A stretch of DNA of 64,000 bases from SIG299 sp045531895 (GTDB lineage: Bacteria > Bacillota > Clostridia > Lachnospirales > Lachnospiraceae): positions 1 to 64,000 of the forward strand of contig JAZSEW010000070.1 in the NCBI GenBank assembly GCA_045531895.1, written 5' to 3'. Position numbers and translations under genes: made by a program. Under the pieces are notes generated by a model. That model was not told where the DNA came from, made no database searches, and saw only the letters and a program-made list of their open reading frames with translations. How positions within the stretch are numbered: position 1 is the stretch's first letter; each line of letters opens with the position of its first letter. Positions 1 to 8,357 of this stretch are shown piece after piece.

Positions 1-1096
1 TTGTTTCCTTGTCGAAGATGTGAATCTTGGAAAGGTCCATAGCAATCTGGATTGTATCACCAGGTCTTGCGGTTGTACGAGGATTTACTCTTGCAGTAAT
101 ATCTACAACATCAGCAATTGTGAAGTATAAGAATACTTCTGCACCGAGTAATTCGTAAACTCTTACGGTAGCGTCAAATGCACTGTCCTTAGAAGTCTCG
201 ATGAATACCTGCTCATCCTTGATGTCTTCCGGACGGATACCAAGGATAACTTCCTTACCAACATAACCGCCTTCGATTAACTTCTTACCACGAGCTTCTG
301 GAAGCTTGATGGAACGCTCAGCGAAGTGAAGAGTTACATCGTTACCCTGCTTTTCTACCTTACAGTTGATGAAGTTCATCTGAGGAGATCCCATGAAACC
401 TGCAACGAAGAGGTTGTCTGGTCTGTCATATAAGTTCTGTGGTGTATCAACCTGCTGAACAACACCATCCTTCATAACGATGATTCTGGTACCGAGTGTC
501 ATAGCCTCTGTCTGGTCATGTGTTACGTAGATGATGGTTGTCTGTAACTTCTGATGTAACTTGGAGATTTCGATTCTCATCTGTACTCTGAGCTTTGCAT
601 CCAGGTTGGAGAGAGGCTCATCCATGAGGAATACCTTAGGATTACGAACGATAGCACGGCCCATCGCAACTCGCTGTCTCTGACCACCGGACAGAGCCTT
701 TGGCTTACGGTCTAAGAGATGCTCAATGTCAAGAATCTTTGCAGCTTCATGAACGAGCTTGTCGATTTCATCCTTTGGAGTCTTTCTTAACTTAAGACCA
801 AATGCCATGTTATCATATACAGACATATGAGGATACAGAGCGTAGTTCTGGAATACCATCGCGATATCTCTATCCTTTGGTTCTACATCGTTCATTAACT
901 TATCGCCAATGTAAAGTTCACCTTCTGTGATTTCTTCCAGACCAGCGATCATACGAAGTGTAGTAGACTTACCACAACCGGATGGACCTACGAAGATGAT
1001 GAATTCCTTATCTGCGATTTCAAGGTTGAAGTCCTTAACAGCAACAAATCCGTTTGGATATGTCTTGTTAATATGCTTTAAAGATAAACTAGCCAT
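1..1096 (-). CDS. msmK: Sugar ABC transporter ATPase, MsmK/UgpC type (3' end outside window)
   Basis: Cytoplasmic ATPase that energises carbohydrate ABC importers of the CUT1 class; one such protein often serves several permeases. About 365 residues are visible. Walker A (GPSGCGKST) lies near residue 37, the signature (LSGGQRQRVAMGRA) near 135, Walker B (VFLMDEPLSNLDAKLR) near 155 and the H-loop (YVTHDQTEAM) near 190, followed by the C-terminal TOBE/MalK regulatory part. The start at 1096 has GGAGGAATT just upstream. Family members are about 370 residues long, so only a few residues and the stop lie off the window edge. No permease is adjacent, which fits a shared ATPase. The family call is firm; the substrate is unknown. 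Confidence 0.93.
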   Translation of the reverse strand, partial: MASLSLKHINKTYPNGFVAVKDFNLEIADKEFIIFVGPSGCGKSTTLRMIAGLEEITEGELYIGDKLMNDVEPKDRDIAMVFQNYALYPHMSVYDNMAFGLKLRKTPKDEIDKLVHEAAKILDIEHLLDRKPKALSGGQRQRVAMGRAIVRNPKVFLMDEPLSNLDAKLRVQMRIEISKLHQKLQTTIIYVTHDQTEAMTLGTRIIVMKDGVVQQVDTPQNLYDRPDNLFVAGFMGSPQMNFINCKVEKQGNDVTLHFAERSIKLPEARGKKLIEGGYVGKEVILGIRPEDIKDEQVFIETSKDSAFDATVRVYELLGAEVFLYFTIADVVDITARVNPRTTARPGDTIQIAMDLSKIHIFDKET

Positions 1097-1318
1097 TTGT
1101 AATTCCTCCTAATTTGTTATCATTTTAATTTTCAGTAGTTTCTTGGTTTTAACCGCAGTAAACTGCAGAGATTTTTCTAACATGTATACATAATACAATA
1201 CTTTCAAAAAAAATACCATATCTTAAATAACCAAAAAGTGATTTAAGAATTTGTTCAATTTGCATAAAGCATATATTTTTTAGCTTATTTGTATATTTTT
1301 TTGTCGATTTATAAAAAT

Positions 1319-2185
1319 TTATTGTCTAATTTCAATAAAACCTTCCCCCATAACCTCATGAACATCATTCACAATGACAAAAGCAGCCGGGTCGATTTTG
1401 TGCACAATATCTATAAGTTCTACTATTTCTTTTTTAGTTACGACACATAGCAGCATCTTTTTTTCTTCTTTAGAATACATTCCCTGTACCTTAATCCCGG
1501 TAGCTCCACGATCCACATCACGAAGTACCACTTCTGCAATTTCCTCTGCTCTGTCAGAAATAATATGTGCCATTTTTGCAAATTTCAATCCCTGCAGCAT
1601 ACCATCTGAAATTTTCGAACACAGGTAAACAACACAGATAGCATACATGGCATTTTCCATACCAAACACTACAGCACCCAGCACCACTATGGCGCCGTCA
1701 ATTACCGCCAGCAACTGCGGAATGGAAAAATGCTTCAGTCTATCATGAATCATCGCACTAAGCAAATCCGTACCGCCGGTGGTTGCCATTCTCGCAAAAA
1801 CCATACCGATTCCCGCACCACTCATTACTCCGCCAAATAAAACCGCCAGCACATAGTCATCAAACAACTGATGAACCGGTACAAGATAAATCCAGACCGA
1901 AAGCATAACCGTGGCAAACATTGTTTTTACAATATACTTTTTCCCTTTCTTTACCAGTGCAACCGCAAACAGCGGTCCATTAATTAAAAGGTTTGTCAGC
2001 CATACCGGCAGACCGCCCTCCACAATCATTCCGGTAACATGCTTTACAACAATGGCAAGACCGGTGACACCACCGCAGACCAGTCCCATCGGGTCAAAAG
2101 CCAGATTGATACCAAGTGCCATTAAAAAAGTACCGATAAGGATATAAATAATATCCTTCCACAACCCCATATCCTGTTTTCGCAT
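1319..2185 (-). CDS. YitT family membrane protein (DUF161 + DUF2179)
   Basis: Integral membrane protein of 288 residues. Five or six hydrophobic segments fill residues 10-190, including the glycine-rich stretch GGVMSGAGIGMVFARMATTG that is typical of YitT proteins. A soluble C-terminal DUF2179 domain of about 80 residues follows (MLLCVVTKKEIVELI, ending VHEVMGEGF). The molecular role of YitT proteins is not established. It is the last gene of a tight three-gene set with the secreted protein and LCP-like protein upstream (gaps of about 25-30 bases), so co-transcription is likely. Family assignment is confident; function is not. Confidence 0.9.
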   Translation of the reverse strand: MRKQDMGLWKDIIYILIGTFLMALGINLAFDPMGLVCGGVTGLAIVVKHVTGMIVEGGLPVWLTNLLINGPLFAVALVKKGKKYIVKTMFATVMLSVWIYLVPVHQLFDDYVLAVLFGGVMSGAGIGMVFARMATTGGTDLLSAMIHDRLKHFSIPQLLAVIDGAIVVLGAVVFGMENAMYAICVVYLCSKISDGMLQGLKFAKMAHIISDRAEEIAEVVLRDVDRGATGIKVQGMYSKEEKKMLLCVVTKKEIVELIDIVHKIDPAAFVIVNDVHEVMGEGFIEIRQ

Positions 2186-2215
2186 AAAACAATTCCTCCT
2201 TGTTTTGCTCTCTTT

Positions 2216-2629
2216 CTAATAGGTTGAACCGGATAAAAAAATAACACAGGTTGCATCTGCTGTAAAGCCGCTTCCATCTGCAGGTGCAAGATAGGAATGA
2301 TATTTCACTGCTTTCGTCCCGGCCGGAGTCAAACTTCCTGCGGTTGTATCAATCAGGCTTCCAGTTACCGAAGCACCCCCGGTATACAACACCACCTGAG
2401 CGCCTTGTGTCAAAGACAATATTTCACCTTTTTTCAAGGTAATACACTCATAACCACCCCCAACATTCTCCAGTTGTGCCTCCAGGTAGCTTCTGGTAAT
2501 CAGCGGGTCACCTGCAGAACCCGGCTCATTGGTTGCAGCTCCCACCTGCATTCCGGAGCAGAACAGCACAGTTCCTAGCAACACGCCTGCCCCTGTCAGC
2601 CATAGTCTGTTTCGCTTCTTCTTATTCAT
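2216..2629 (-). CDS. Small secreted protein of unknown function
   Basis: 137 residues. A basic N-terminus (MNKKKRNR) and a hydrophobic core end near a likely signal peptidase site (VGAA at about residue 32), so the protein is probably exported. The rest is a small beta-rich domain with the pattern KKGEILSLTQGAQVVLY, then TPAGTKAV and APADGSGF, and a short hydrophobic end (CVIFLSGS). By memory this resembles the small exported domain seen in clostridial proteins where a 'GTEVILRSG' stretch is followed by 'PRDDGRG'; no function is known. It sits between the LCP-like gene and yitT and is probably co-transcribed with them. Confidence 0.75.
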   Translation of the reverse strand: MNKKKRNRLWLTGAGVLLGTVLFCSGMQVGAATNEPGSAGDPLITRSYLEAQLENVGGGYECITLKKGEILSLTQGAQVVLYTGGASVTGSLIDTTAGSLTPAGTKAVKYHSYLAPADGSGFTADATCVIFLSGSTY

Positions 2630-2654
2630 AGTCTTCTCTTTCCTTTACTCTGTA

Positions 2655-3398
2655 TTATTTCTCATTTTCCTGATGAACCATCAACTCCTGCAAACGTTCT
2701 CCGGAGCGTTTGCCCGAAATCATATATCCATCTTTCTCCCTGCTGCCCGGTATCTCCTCCGTTGCGATATAGTTCACCTGTTTCCAACTTTCATAGTATA
2801 TCCATCTTTCTTCCATACTAAGACTGGATTTAGAATTTTCCAGCCAGGAAGTATATTCTTTAAAGAAAGAAGTTGAAGTTTTTTCAGAGCACACTGCCAA
2901 AAACCAGGCACGCAGTGTCTCCGCATCTGCACGGACATACTCTTCCACGGAAACTCCTAATATCTCCGACAAAATCCGGTTACAACCGGTCTGTCCATAT
3001 TCTGCCGAAAAGCTCTCTGCCATATTGGAAAGCTTCATATACTGCGGAAGTTCCGGTGCATAGGTCTGCAGGCTTTTATACAATGACTCTGACAATGTCA
3101 CTTTTGAGTCTACAGGCACCTGTACATGCATCACCTCGTTACTTCCTGTATGAAACACTTCTATATAGATTGCAGAAATCTTTTTTGAATTCTCTTCCAT
3201 CTCATAAATTGCCGTCACAAGAACTTCCTCCGGCTTTCCCGGAACAGGTGTCTGTGTTATGACCGGCAGTTCTGTCTGATCAACCTCTACTGCCAGAATG
3301 TCATTCAAAAAAGGCGTAACCGCCAGAATGGTCAGTATGACCGTCAGTGTACATCCTATTGCTATCAATACTGTTATTGCCGAAACCTTCTGTTCCAA
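2655..3398 (-). CDS. Membrane-anchored LCP-like protein
   Basis: One N-terminal membrane anchor (residues about 7-32) followed by an extracytoplasmic region of some 215 residues. The stretch from IYIEVFHTGSNEVMHVQVPVD to GVSVEEYVRADAETLR has the layout of a LytR-CpsA-Psr domain, but I do not see the conserved arginines needed for phosphotransfer, so this may be a divergent or inactive relative. The ribosome site GAGGTGATT favours a TTG start at 3398 rather than the GTG nine bases upstream, which lies inside the site. First gene of the set with the secreted protein and yitT. It may act in cell-envelope assembly; this is inference. Confidence 0.6.
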   Translation of the reverse strand: MEQKVSAITVLIAIGCTLTVILTILAVTPFLNDILAVEVDQTELPVITQTPVPGKPEEVLVTAIYEMEENSKKISAIYIEVFHTGSNEVMHVQVPVDSKVTLSESLYKSLQTYAPELPQYMKLSNMAESFSAEYGQTGCNRILSEILGVSVEEYVRADAETLRAWFLAVCSEKTSTSFFKEYTSWLENSKSSLSMEERWIYYESWKQVNYIATEEIPGSREKDGYMISGKRSGERLQELMVHQENEK

Positions 3399-3469
3399 AA
3401 AAATCACCTCATTTTTTGCAGTAATAACAGTATTTTACCTCATCGGAACTAGTTTTGCAATAATCTGGT

Positions 3470-3498
3470 TTGACATTGTGCCCGGTTTACTTTATAGT
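3470..3498 (+). promoter_or_regulatory. Sigma-A promoter of the SDR gene
   Basis: TTGACA at 3470-3475, a 17-base spacer, then TATAGT at 3493-3498. It is one of the few plus-strand promoters in the window and predicts a leader of about 145 bases before the SDR start at 3649. It lies in the divergent gap shared with the minus-strand LCP-like gene. Confidence 0.75.
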
Positions 3499-3615
3499 TT
3501 AAGTATGGAAACTGGTGCTTCCAAAGAAGTCCTGCCGGACCTTGCCCATGAATTATTTCATCCGGTCCAGGATAACGCAGACTGGTAGCATTTTTCCATA
3601 GTTAAAATATTCCGG

Positions 3616-3648
3616 AAAGGAGCGCAGCACCTTGCTGCCACAAAATCT
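3616..3648 (+). promoter_or_regulatory. Ribosome site separated from start by a hairpin
   Basis: AAAGGAG at 3616-3622 is 26 bases from the ATG at 3649, too far for normal initiation. Between them GCAGCA (3624-3629) and TGCTGC (3633-3638) form a perfect 6-bp stem with a 3-base loop. Folding this out leaves about 11 bases, a normal spacing. No in-frame start lies closer to the site. Confidence 0.55.
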
Positions 3649-4380
3649 ATGGAACGAAACGTTGTCCTTGTTACAGGAGCCTCTCGCGGCATCGGCAGAG
3701 CCATTGCCCTGACCTTTGCCCAAAACGGCTATGATGTCATTATCAATTGTTTAAAAAGTGCAGATGCCCTGGCAGAACTGGAGCAGCAGATTTTATCTTA
3801 CGGTGTACGCTGCAAATCCTTTATTGGAGATGTAGGAAGCCCTTCTTTCGTGGAATTGATGTTCCATTCCATTGAAAAGGAATTTGGTACTCTGGATGTA
3901 CTGATTAATAATGCCGGCATCTCTTATATCGGTCTGCTTACCGATATGACCCCATCCGACTGGAAAATGGTCATGGATACCAATCTTTCCTCCGTTTTTT
4001 ACTGCTGTTCCAAAGCCATTCCAATGATGTTAAAAAAGCGAAGCGGGCGTATCATTAATATTTCTTCCATGTGGGGTACCTGCGGTGCTTCCTGCGAAGT
4101 TGCCTATTCCGCCTCCAAGGGTGGTGTCGATGCCTTTACCAAAGCACTGGCAAAAGAACTGGCACCAAACGGCATTACGGTCAATGCCATTGCCTGTGGC
4201 GTTATTGATACAGAAATGAACAACTGCTTTTCCGAGGAAGAATTAGAAGCCCTGGCAGTGGAAATTCCTATTGGACGCTTTGGGGCACCGGAAGAAGTTG
4301 CAGATTTTGCCCTTCAGATTGCTAAAGGAAATGCCTATTTAACAGGACAGATTATCCATTTAGATGGTGGATATCTGTAG
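3649..4380 (+). CDS. SDR-family oxidoreductase, FabG-like
   Basis: NAD(P)-dependent classical short-chain dehydrogenase of 243 residues. The cofactor motif VTGASRGIGRA is at residues 7-17, NNAG near 86-89, the catalytic Ser in INISSMWG near 140 and the YxxxK pair in YSASKGG near 153-157. The C-terminal IHLDGGYL ending is typical of FabG-type 3-oxoacyl-ACP reductases. It is alone on the plus strand, away from other fatty acid synthesis genes, so it may be a 3-oxoacyl reductase paralogue or act on another keto substrate. It has its own promoter and a strong shared terminator. Initiation seems to depend on an unusual ribosome site with a hairpin spacer. Confidence 0.9.
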   Translation: MERNVVLVTGASRGIGRAIALTFAQNGYDVIINCLKSADALAELEQQILSYGVRCKSFIGDVGSPSFVELMFHSIEKEFGTLDVLINNAGISYIGLLTDMTPSDWKMVMDTNLSSVFYCCSKAIPMMLKKRSGRIINISSMWGTCGASCEVAYSASKGGVDAFTKALAKELAPNGITVNAIACGVIDTEMNNCFSEEELEALAVEIPIGRFGAPEEVADFALQIAKGNAYLTGQIIHLDGGYL

Positions 4381-4439
4381 AAAAATATCTCCACTTCAGG
4401 ACCATTCATCGCTGACGTCCTGTATGTGGAGATATTTTT
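4381..4439. terminator. Bidirectional terminator
   Basis: AAAAATATCTCCAC (4381-4394) pairs with GTGGAGATATTTTT (4426-4439), with an inner CAGGAC/GTCCTG pairing. A-tract and T-tract flank it on both sides, so it can stop the plus-strand SDR gene and the converging minus-strand MATE gene. Confidence 0.85.
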
Positions 4440-4441
4440 CT

Positions 4442-5791
4442 TTACCCATTCCTTCCATTCTGATTATTACTTTTCTTTAAATACGGACTTCTAAGAAGCA
4501 TTACCACAAGCGGTATTACCATCAAAATCCACACTACCGGCTCTGCCAAAATCACGCCCCAATAGCCAAGTTCCGGCACCATCATTTTGGCGAAAACAAC
4601 CTTACCTGCCAGTTCTACAAAACTGGATACAATCGGAGTAATATGATTGCCCAGCCCCTGTAACACATTGCGAAACAAAGTAATACATGCCGCCACCATA
4701 TAAAAGAGCGTGTCAAATTTCAAATACTTTGCTCCGGTTTCCAGCACTTCTTTATTATCGCTGCCGGTAATCATCTGTATCAGCTCTTCTGCCACCGTAT
4801 TGGCAAGTACTATCACCATCAGAACCCAGCAGGCAAGAAATGCAAGGGCACCAAACACGCCTTTCCTGATGCGGTCATACTGTTCTGCCCCAAGGTTCTG
4901 TCCGGTAAAAGTACACATGGCAGAACCGGTAATACTAAATGCCATCATAAAGATTTCTGTTACTTTTCTCGCTGCCGTATGCGCCACAATGATAGTTTGT
5001 CCAAGACCGTTGATGGCAGTCTGCAGCATCAAAGTTCCAAACTGCACCAGAGAACTCATAAATGCCATGGAGCATCCTGCTGCCAACAATTCCCGTATTA
5101 ATGCTGCTTCCGGCTTCATATCTTTTCTCGTAAACCGAAGAACTTCATAGTTTTTCAGCATATAACCTACACACAGAATTGCAGATACTCCCTGGGCAAT
5201 CACCGTAGCAAGCCCTGCCCCGAATACTCCCATATGAAGGTTGTTAATAAAGAAAATATCCAAACCAACATTTAACAAGCTGGAACAAACCAATAAAATC
5301 AATGGAGTAACAGAATTTCCAAGTGCACGCAAGGTTGCAGCACCTAAATTATACGCAAACGTAAAAAACAGTCCACAAATCAGTACTGTACAATAACTTT
5401 TTGCATCCTCCATCAGCTGTGGCTCAATTTTCATAAATACCATAAGACTGTCCATACAAGTAAGACAGGTTACCACCAGTACCATGCAAAGCAAGGTTCC
5501 CATACCAGCCGCTAAAGCAAAGGCTTTTTTCAGACGATCAAACTTTTTACCTCCGTAAATTCTTGCCATAGGTACTGCAAATCCCAGCGTCATACCATTC
5601 ATAAAACCAATCAGCAGATTAGAAAGTACGCTGGTACCTCCCACAGCTGCCAGCGCCTGTTCTCCGAGATAAGTTCCTACAATTCTGGTGTCTGCTAATG
5701 AATAAAATAACTGAAACAAATTACCGAAAAAAATCGGAACAGCAAACAGAATCAGTGTTTTAAATAATGGTCCCTTGGTTAAATCCTTCAT
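4442..5791 (-). CDS. MATE-family efflux transporter
   Basis: Inner membrane sodium- or proton-coupled drug/metabolite exporter with 449 residues and twelve predicted membrane segments in two MatE halves. The N-terminus (TKGPLFKTLILFAVPIFFGN, then SLADTRIVG) and the repeated pattern after residue 235 are typical of the DinF/NorM-like clostridial group. The substrate cannot be told from sequence. It follows tcdA by 34 bases and probably shares its transcript; it ends at the bidirectional terminator. A second MATE gene lies at 12268. Confidence 0.92.
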   Translation of the reverse strand: MKDLTKGPLFKTLILFAVPIFFGNLFQLFYSLADTRIVGTYLGEQALAAVGGTSVLSNLLIGFMNGMTLGFAVPMARIYGGKKFDRLKKAFALAAGMGTLLCMVLVVTCLTCMDSLMVFMKIEPQLMEDAKSYCTVLICGLFFTFAYNLGAATLRALGNSVTPLILLVCSSLLNVGLDIFFINNLHMGVFGAGLATVIAQGVSAILCVGYMLKNYEVLRFTRKDMKPEAALIRELLAAGCSMAFMSSLVQFGTLMLQTAINGLGQTIIVAHTAARKVTEIFMMAFSITGSAMCTFTGQNLGAEQYDRIRKGVFGALAFLACWVLMVIVLANTVAEELIQMITGSDNKEVLETGAKYLKFDTLFYMVAACITLFRNVLQGLGNHITPIVSSFVELAGKVVFAKMMVPELGYWGVILAEPVVWILMVIPLVVMLLRSPYLKKSNNQNGRNG

Positions 5792-5825
5792 CGTCGTATC
5801 CTTCGTTTCTCCTTATATACCAAAC

Positions 5826-6554
5826 TCACGCTCTTGCTTCCTGCGTCAAATCCTTAATTACTTCCGATGCAATAATAAGTCCGGCTACCGATGGCACAAA
5901 TGCCGTACTGCCCGGAGTTCCTCTCCGCTTTGCCACCGGGTCTATTTCTTCCAGTGCCACCTTTGGCACAATAGGCTGCTCTTTGGAATATACTACCTTC
6001 ACTCCTTTGATACCCCGGTCTTTTAGTTCCTTCCGCATCACCTTGGCAAGCGGACACACGGAGGTCTTGGAAATATCCGTCACTTCCAGTTCCATCGGGT
6101 TTAATTTATTGCCGGTTCCCATACTGCTGATAACCGGAACCCCTGCTTCCTTGGAACACTGGATAATTGCGATTTTTGCTGTCACTGTATCCACGGCATC
6201 TACCACATAGGCATATTCCCTGAAATCATATTCTTCTTTCTTTTCCGGCAGAAAGAAACTTTGTCTTATTGTTACGTTTGCTGCCGGATTAATAGAGAGA
6301 ATGCGGTCCCGCATCACCTCCACCTTGGGCTTTCCAATAGTATCTGTGGTAGCAATAATCTGGCGGTTTAAGTTGGACACAGATACCGTATCATTGTCGA
6401 TCAAGTCAAAAGCTCCCACTCCGCTTCTTGCCAGGGCTTCCACAGCATATCCGCCAACACCGCCAACTCCAAACACTGCTACTTTGGCCTTTTGTAAAAT
6501 ATCCATGGCATTGCTGCCAATCAAAGCTTCTATTCTTGAAAACTGTTCCATCAT
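5826..6554 (-). CDS. tcdA: tRNA threonylcarbamoyladenosine dehydratase TcdA
   Basis: E1-like ATP-dependent enzyme that cyclises t6A37 to ct6A in tRNAs reading ANN codons. The nucleotide-binding loop GVGGVGGYAVEALARSG is at about residues 29-45, followed by DLIDNDTVSVSNLNRQ, which carries the conserved Asp, Asn and Arg of the ThiF/MoeB fold, and the substrate loop MGTGNKLNP. The length (about 242) fits the family. GGAG placed 6 bases before the ATG at 6554 decides the start over the ATG at 6566. It lies downstream of the AspRS gene and just upstream of the MATE gene, so tRNA-related genes are clustered here. Confidence 0.93.
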   Translation of the reverse strand: MMEQFSRIEALIGSNAMDILQKAKVAVFGVGGVGGYAVEALARSGVGAFDLIDNDTVSVSNLNRQIIATTDTIGKPKVEVMRDRILSINPAANVTIRQSFFLPEKKEEYDFREYAYVVDAVDTVTAKIAIIQCSKEAGVPVISSMGTGNKLNPMELEVTDISKTSVCPLAKVMRKELKDRGIKGVKVVYSKEQPIVPKVALEEIDPVAKRRGTPGSTAFVPSVAGLIIASEVIKDLTQEARA

Positions 6555-6670
6555 AACATACTCCATTCTGCATACTTATAGCACTTCACTGTAATCCGCC
6601 TTTATTATGCAATAAGTAACTCCAATTTTCAAGGCCAAACTTTATTGACAGCAATGCAATATCTGTAAGT

Positions 6671-8029
6671 TTACGGAGTCACCCTGTTAATATCTCTCGG
6701 AAACAGTGTGGAAAGTCTCACATTCTCCTGATTTAACAGTTTTGCAGTCAGCCGTTCCAGACCAAGTCCCAGACCACCGTGAGGCGGCATACCTGCTTTA
6801 TGCATCATCAAATAACTCTCAAAGGCTTCCGCGTTCATGCCACGAGCCTGCATTTTTTCCACCTGTTCCCTGTAATCATGAATACGTTGTCCACCGGTAG
6901 TCACTTCCAAGCCGCGGAATAACAGGTCAAAACTTAATGTTTCCGAAGGATTTTCTCTGCTGTCCATAGCATAAAATGGGCGCTTTGCACTTGGATAGTG
7001 GGTGACAAACACAAATTCACTTCCGGTCTGCTTCTTTATCAGTTCACAAAGCAGCTTCTCTTCCTCCGGCTCAAAGTCATGCATATCCTTAATTTCCCGC
7101 TGATACGCTTTCGCTACCATCTCTTTGGCTTCTGAAAACTTCACTGCAGGAATTTCTGTAATTTCCGGCAGCTGTACTTTCAAAAGTTCTAACTCTGGTG
7201 CATACTGCCCGTTTAAGTAGCCCATCACAAACCGAAGCATCCCTGTTTCCATCTGCATGATTTCTTCAAAGCTTTCAATAAATCCCATTTCAAAGTCCAC
7301 GCTGGTGTACTCATTTAAGTGTCTTGCGGTATCGTGCTTTTCCGCACGGAACACCGGAGCAATTTCAAAGACCCGTTCAAACACGCCTACCATCATCTGT
7401 TTATAAAACTGCGGACTCTGCGCCAGATATGCCTGCTTTCCGAAATAGTCCAACTTGAAAATGTTGGCACCGCCTTCCGCCCCCTCTGCCACAAGCTTTG
7501 GCGAATGAATTTCCGTAAAACGATTCTCATATAAGTACTCTCTGATTGCCCGGCAAATCCCTTCCTGCAGCTTAAAAATGGCACGTTCCTTTTCATTCCG
7601 TAAGGTTATCGGACGATAATTTAACAAATTCTCAATGGAAGTATCCACCTTTTTATTATTAATAACAATTGGAGACATTTCTTCCGGCTCCGACAACACC
7701 TCCACTTCCAGTAATTGCAGCTCATAACCGGTTTTGGAACGCTCCTCTGCAATCACATTGGCAGTAATGCAAACCGAGCTTTCCTCTTTAAGAACTTCCA
7801 GTGAAAATGTACTAAATGCGCTACTGTAAACACACTGCACCACCATACGTTTGGTGCGGATTAACACAAAGGCAAAATCACTCATTTTACGGATTTTATA
7901 AACCATACCATGTAACTGCACCCGACTTCCAATGTACTGTTGTAATTGTTCTGCCTCCACCTGCACAGGTGTCACCTTTTCTGTCGTCTCCTTGTTATAA
8001 GCATTGTGTAATTCACTAATATACTTCAT
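6671..8029 (-). CDS. aspS: Aspartate--tRNA(Asp/Asn) ligase, archaeal type
   Basis: Class IIb synthetase of about 452 residues. An N-terminal OB fold (VQLHGMVYKIRKMSDFAFVLIR) is followed by a catalytic domain with motif 2 region FRAEKHDTARHLNEYTSVDFEMGF and motif 3 GLGLGLERLTAKLL. It lacks the large insertion of bacterial AspRS and is the archaeal/eukaryal form, which in bacteria is usually non-discriminating, also charging tRNA-Asn for GatCAB amidation. The GGAGGAATGGGAT stretch overlaps the first ATG (8044) and is the ribosome site for the ATG at 8029, so the shorter start is chosen. A long structured leader with its own promoter lies upstream. Confidence 0.9.
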   Translation of the reverse strand: MKYISELHNAYNKETTEKVTPVQVEAEQLQQYIGSRVQLHGMVYKIRKMSDFAFVLIRTKRMVVQCVYSSAFSTFSLEVLKEESSVCITANVIAEERSKTGYELQLLEVEVLSEPEEMSPIVINNKKVDTSIENLLNYRPITLRNEKERAIFKLQEGICRAIREYLYENRFTEIHSPKLVAEGAEGGANIFKLDYFGKQAYLAQSPQFYKQMMVGVFERVFEIAPVFRAEKHDTARHLNEYTSVDFEMGFIESFEEIMQMETGMLRFVMGYLNGQYAPELELLKVQLPEITEIPAVKFSEAKEMVAKAYQREIKDMHDFEPEEEKLLCELIKKQTGSEFVFVTHYPSAKRPFYAMDSRENPSETLSFDLLFRGLEVTTGGQRIHDYREQVEKMQARGMNAEAFESYLMMHKAGMPPHGGLGLGLERLTAKLLNQENVRLSTLFPRDINRVTP

Positions 8030-8126
8030 ATCCCATTCCTCCATATTCTTTTTTAATCATTATCTATGATAAAGAAACCGGATATGGCATTCTATTTTAT
8101 CTGGGCCCTGTATAAATTTAGATAAA

Positions 8127-8281
8127 GTAAAAGGACCACCCCTGGTTTCTCTATTCCCGGTGTGGTCCTGAAAATTCTTATGCCACACAGGTACAACACA
8201 AATAGCGCATGTACCTGTGGATATTATTCCAAAGCTACATGCGCTGTCTATCGTCGTCCCTGTTCAGTTTTGTAAACTGAA
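8127..8281 (-). promoter_or_regulatory. Structured aspS leader with predicted pseudoknot and terminator
   Basis: Reading the minus strand, this unrecognised leader RNA holds: a hairpin (TTCAGTTT/AAACTGAA, 8263-8270 with 8274-8281); helix S1, ATGCGC with GCGCAT (8239-8244 with 8205-8210, extendable to 9 bp); helix S2, CACAGGTAC with GTACCTGTG (8211-8219 with 8186-8194); and a terminator stem AGGACCAC/GTGGTCCT (8132-8139 with 8162-8169) followed by TTTT. S1 and S2 interleave as an H-type pseudoknot, with S2's first strand directly abutting S1's second strand. No T-box core (GGTGGNACC) was found. The layout is that of a riboswitch or attenuator. Confidence 0.6.
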
Positions 8282-8328
8282 GATTTCTCATGATAACAGC
8301 CTCACATTTGTTTTATTTATTAGGTCAG

Positions 8329-8357
8329 ACTATATCACTCTTTTTTGCATTTGTCAA
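8329..8357 (-). promoter_or_regulatory. Sigma-A promoter of the aspS leader
   Basis: TTGACA (8352-8357 on the minus strand), a 17-base spacer and TATAGT (8329-8334). The -35 box overlaps the last codons of ohrR. It predicts a leader of roughly 290 bases before aspS. Confidence 0.75.

Noticed and set aside
1155..1166. GCAGTAAACTGC palindrome in the msmK leader
   Set aside because: It is short and does not match a catabolite-response element; no clear promoter could be tied to it. The rest of 1097-1318 shows only AT-rich leader.
3298..3588. Plus-strand 96-codon frame ending near the SDR promoter
   Set aside because: Most of it is antisense to the LCP-like gene, it has no ribosome site, and it runs through the SDR promoter.
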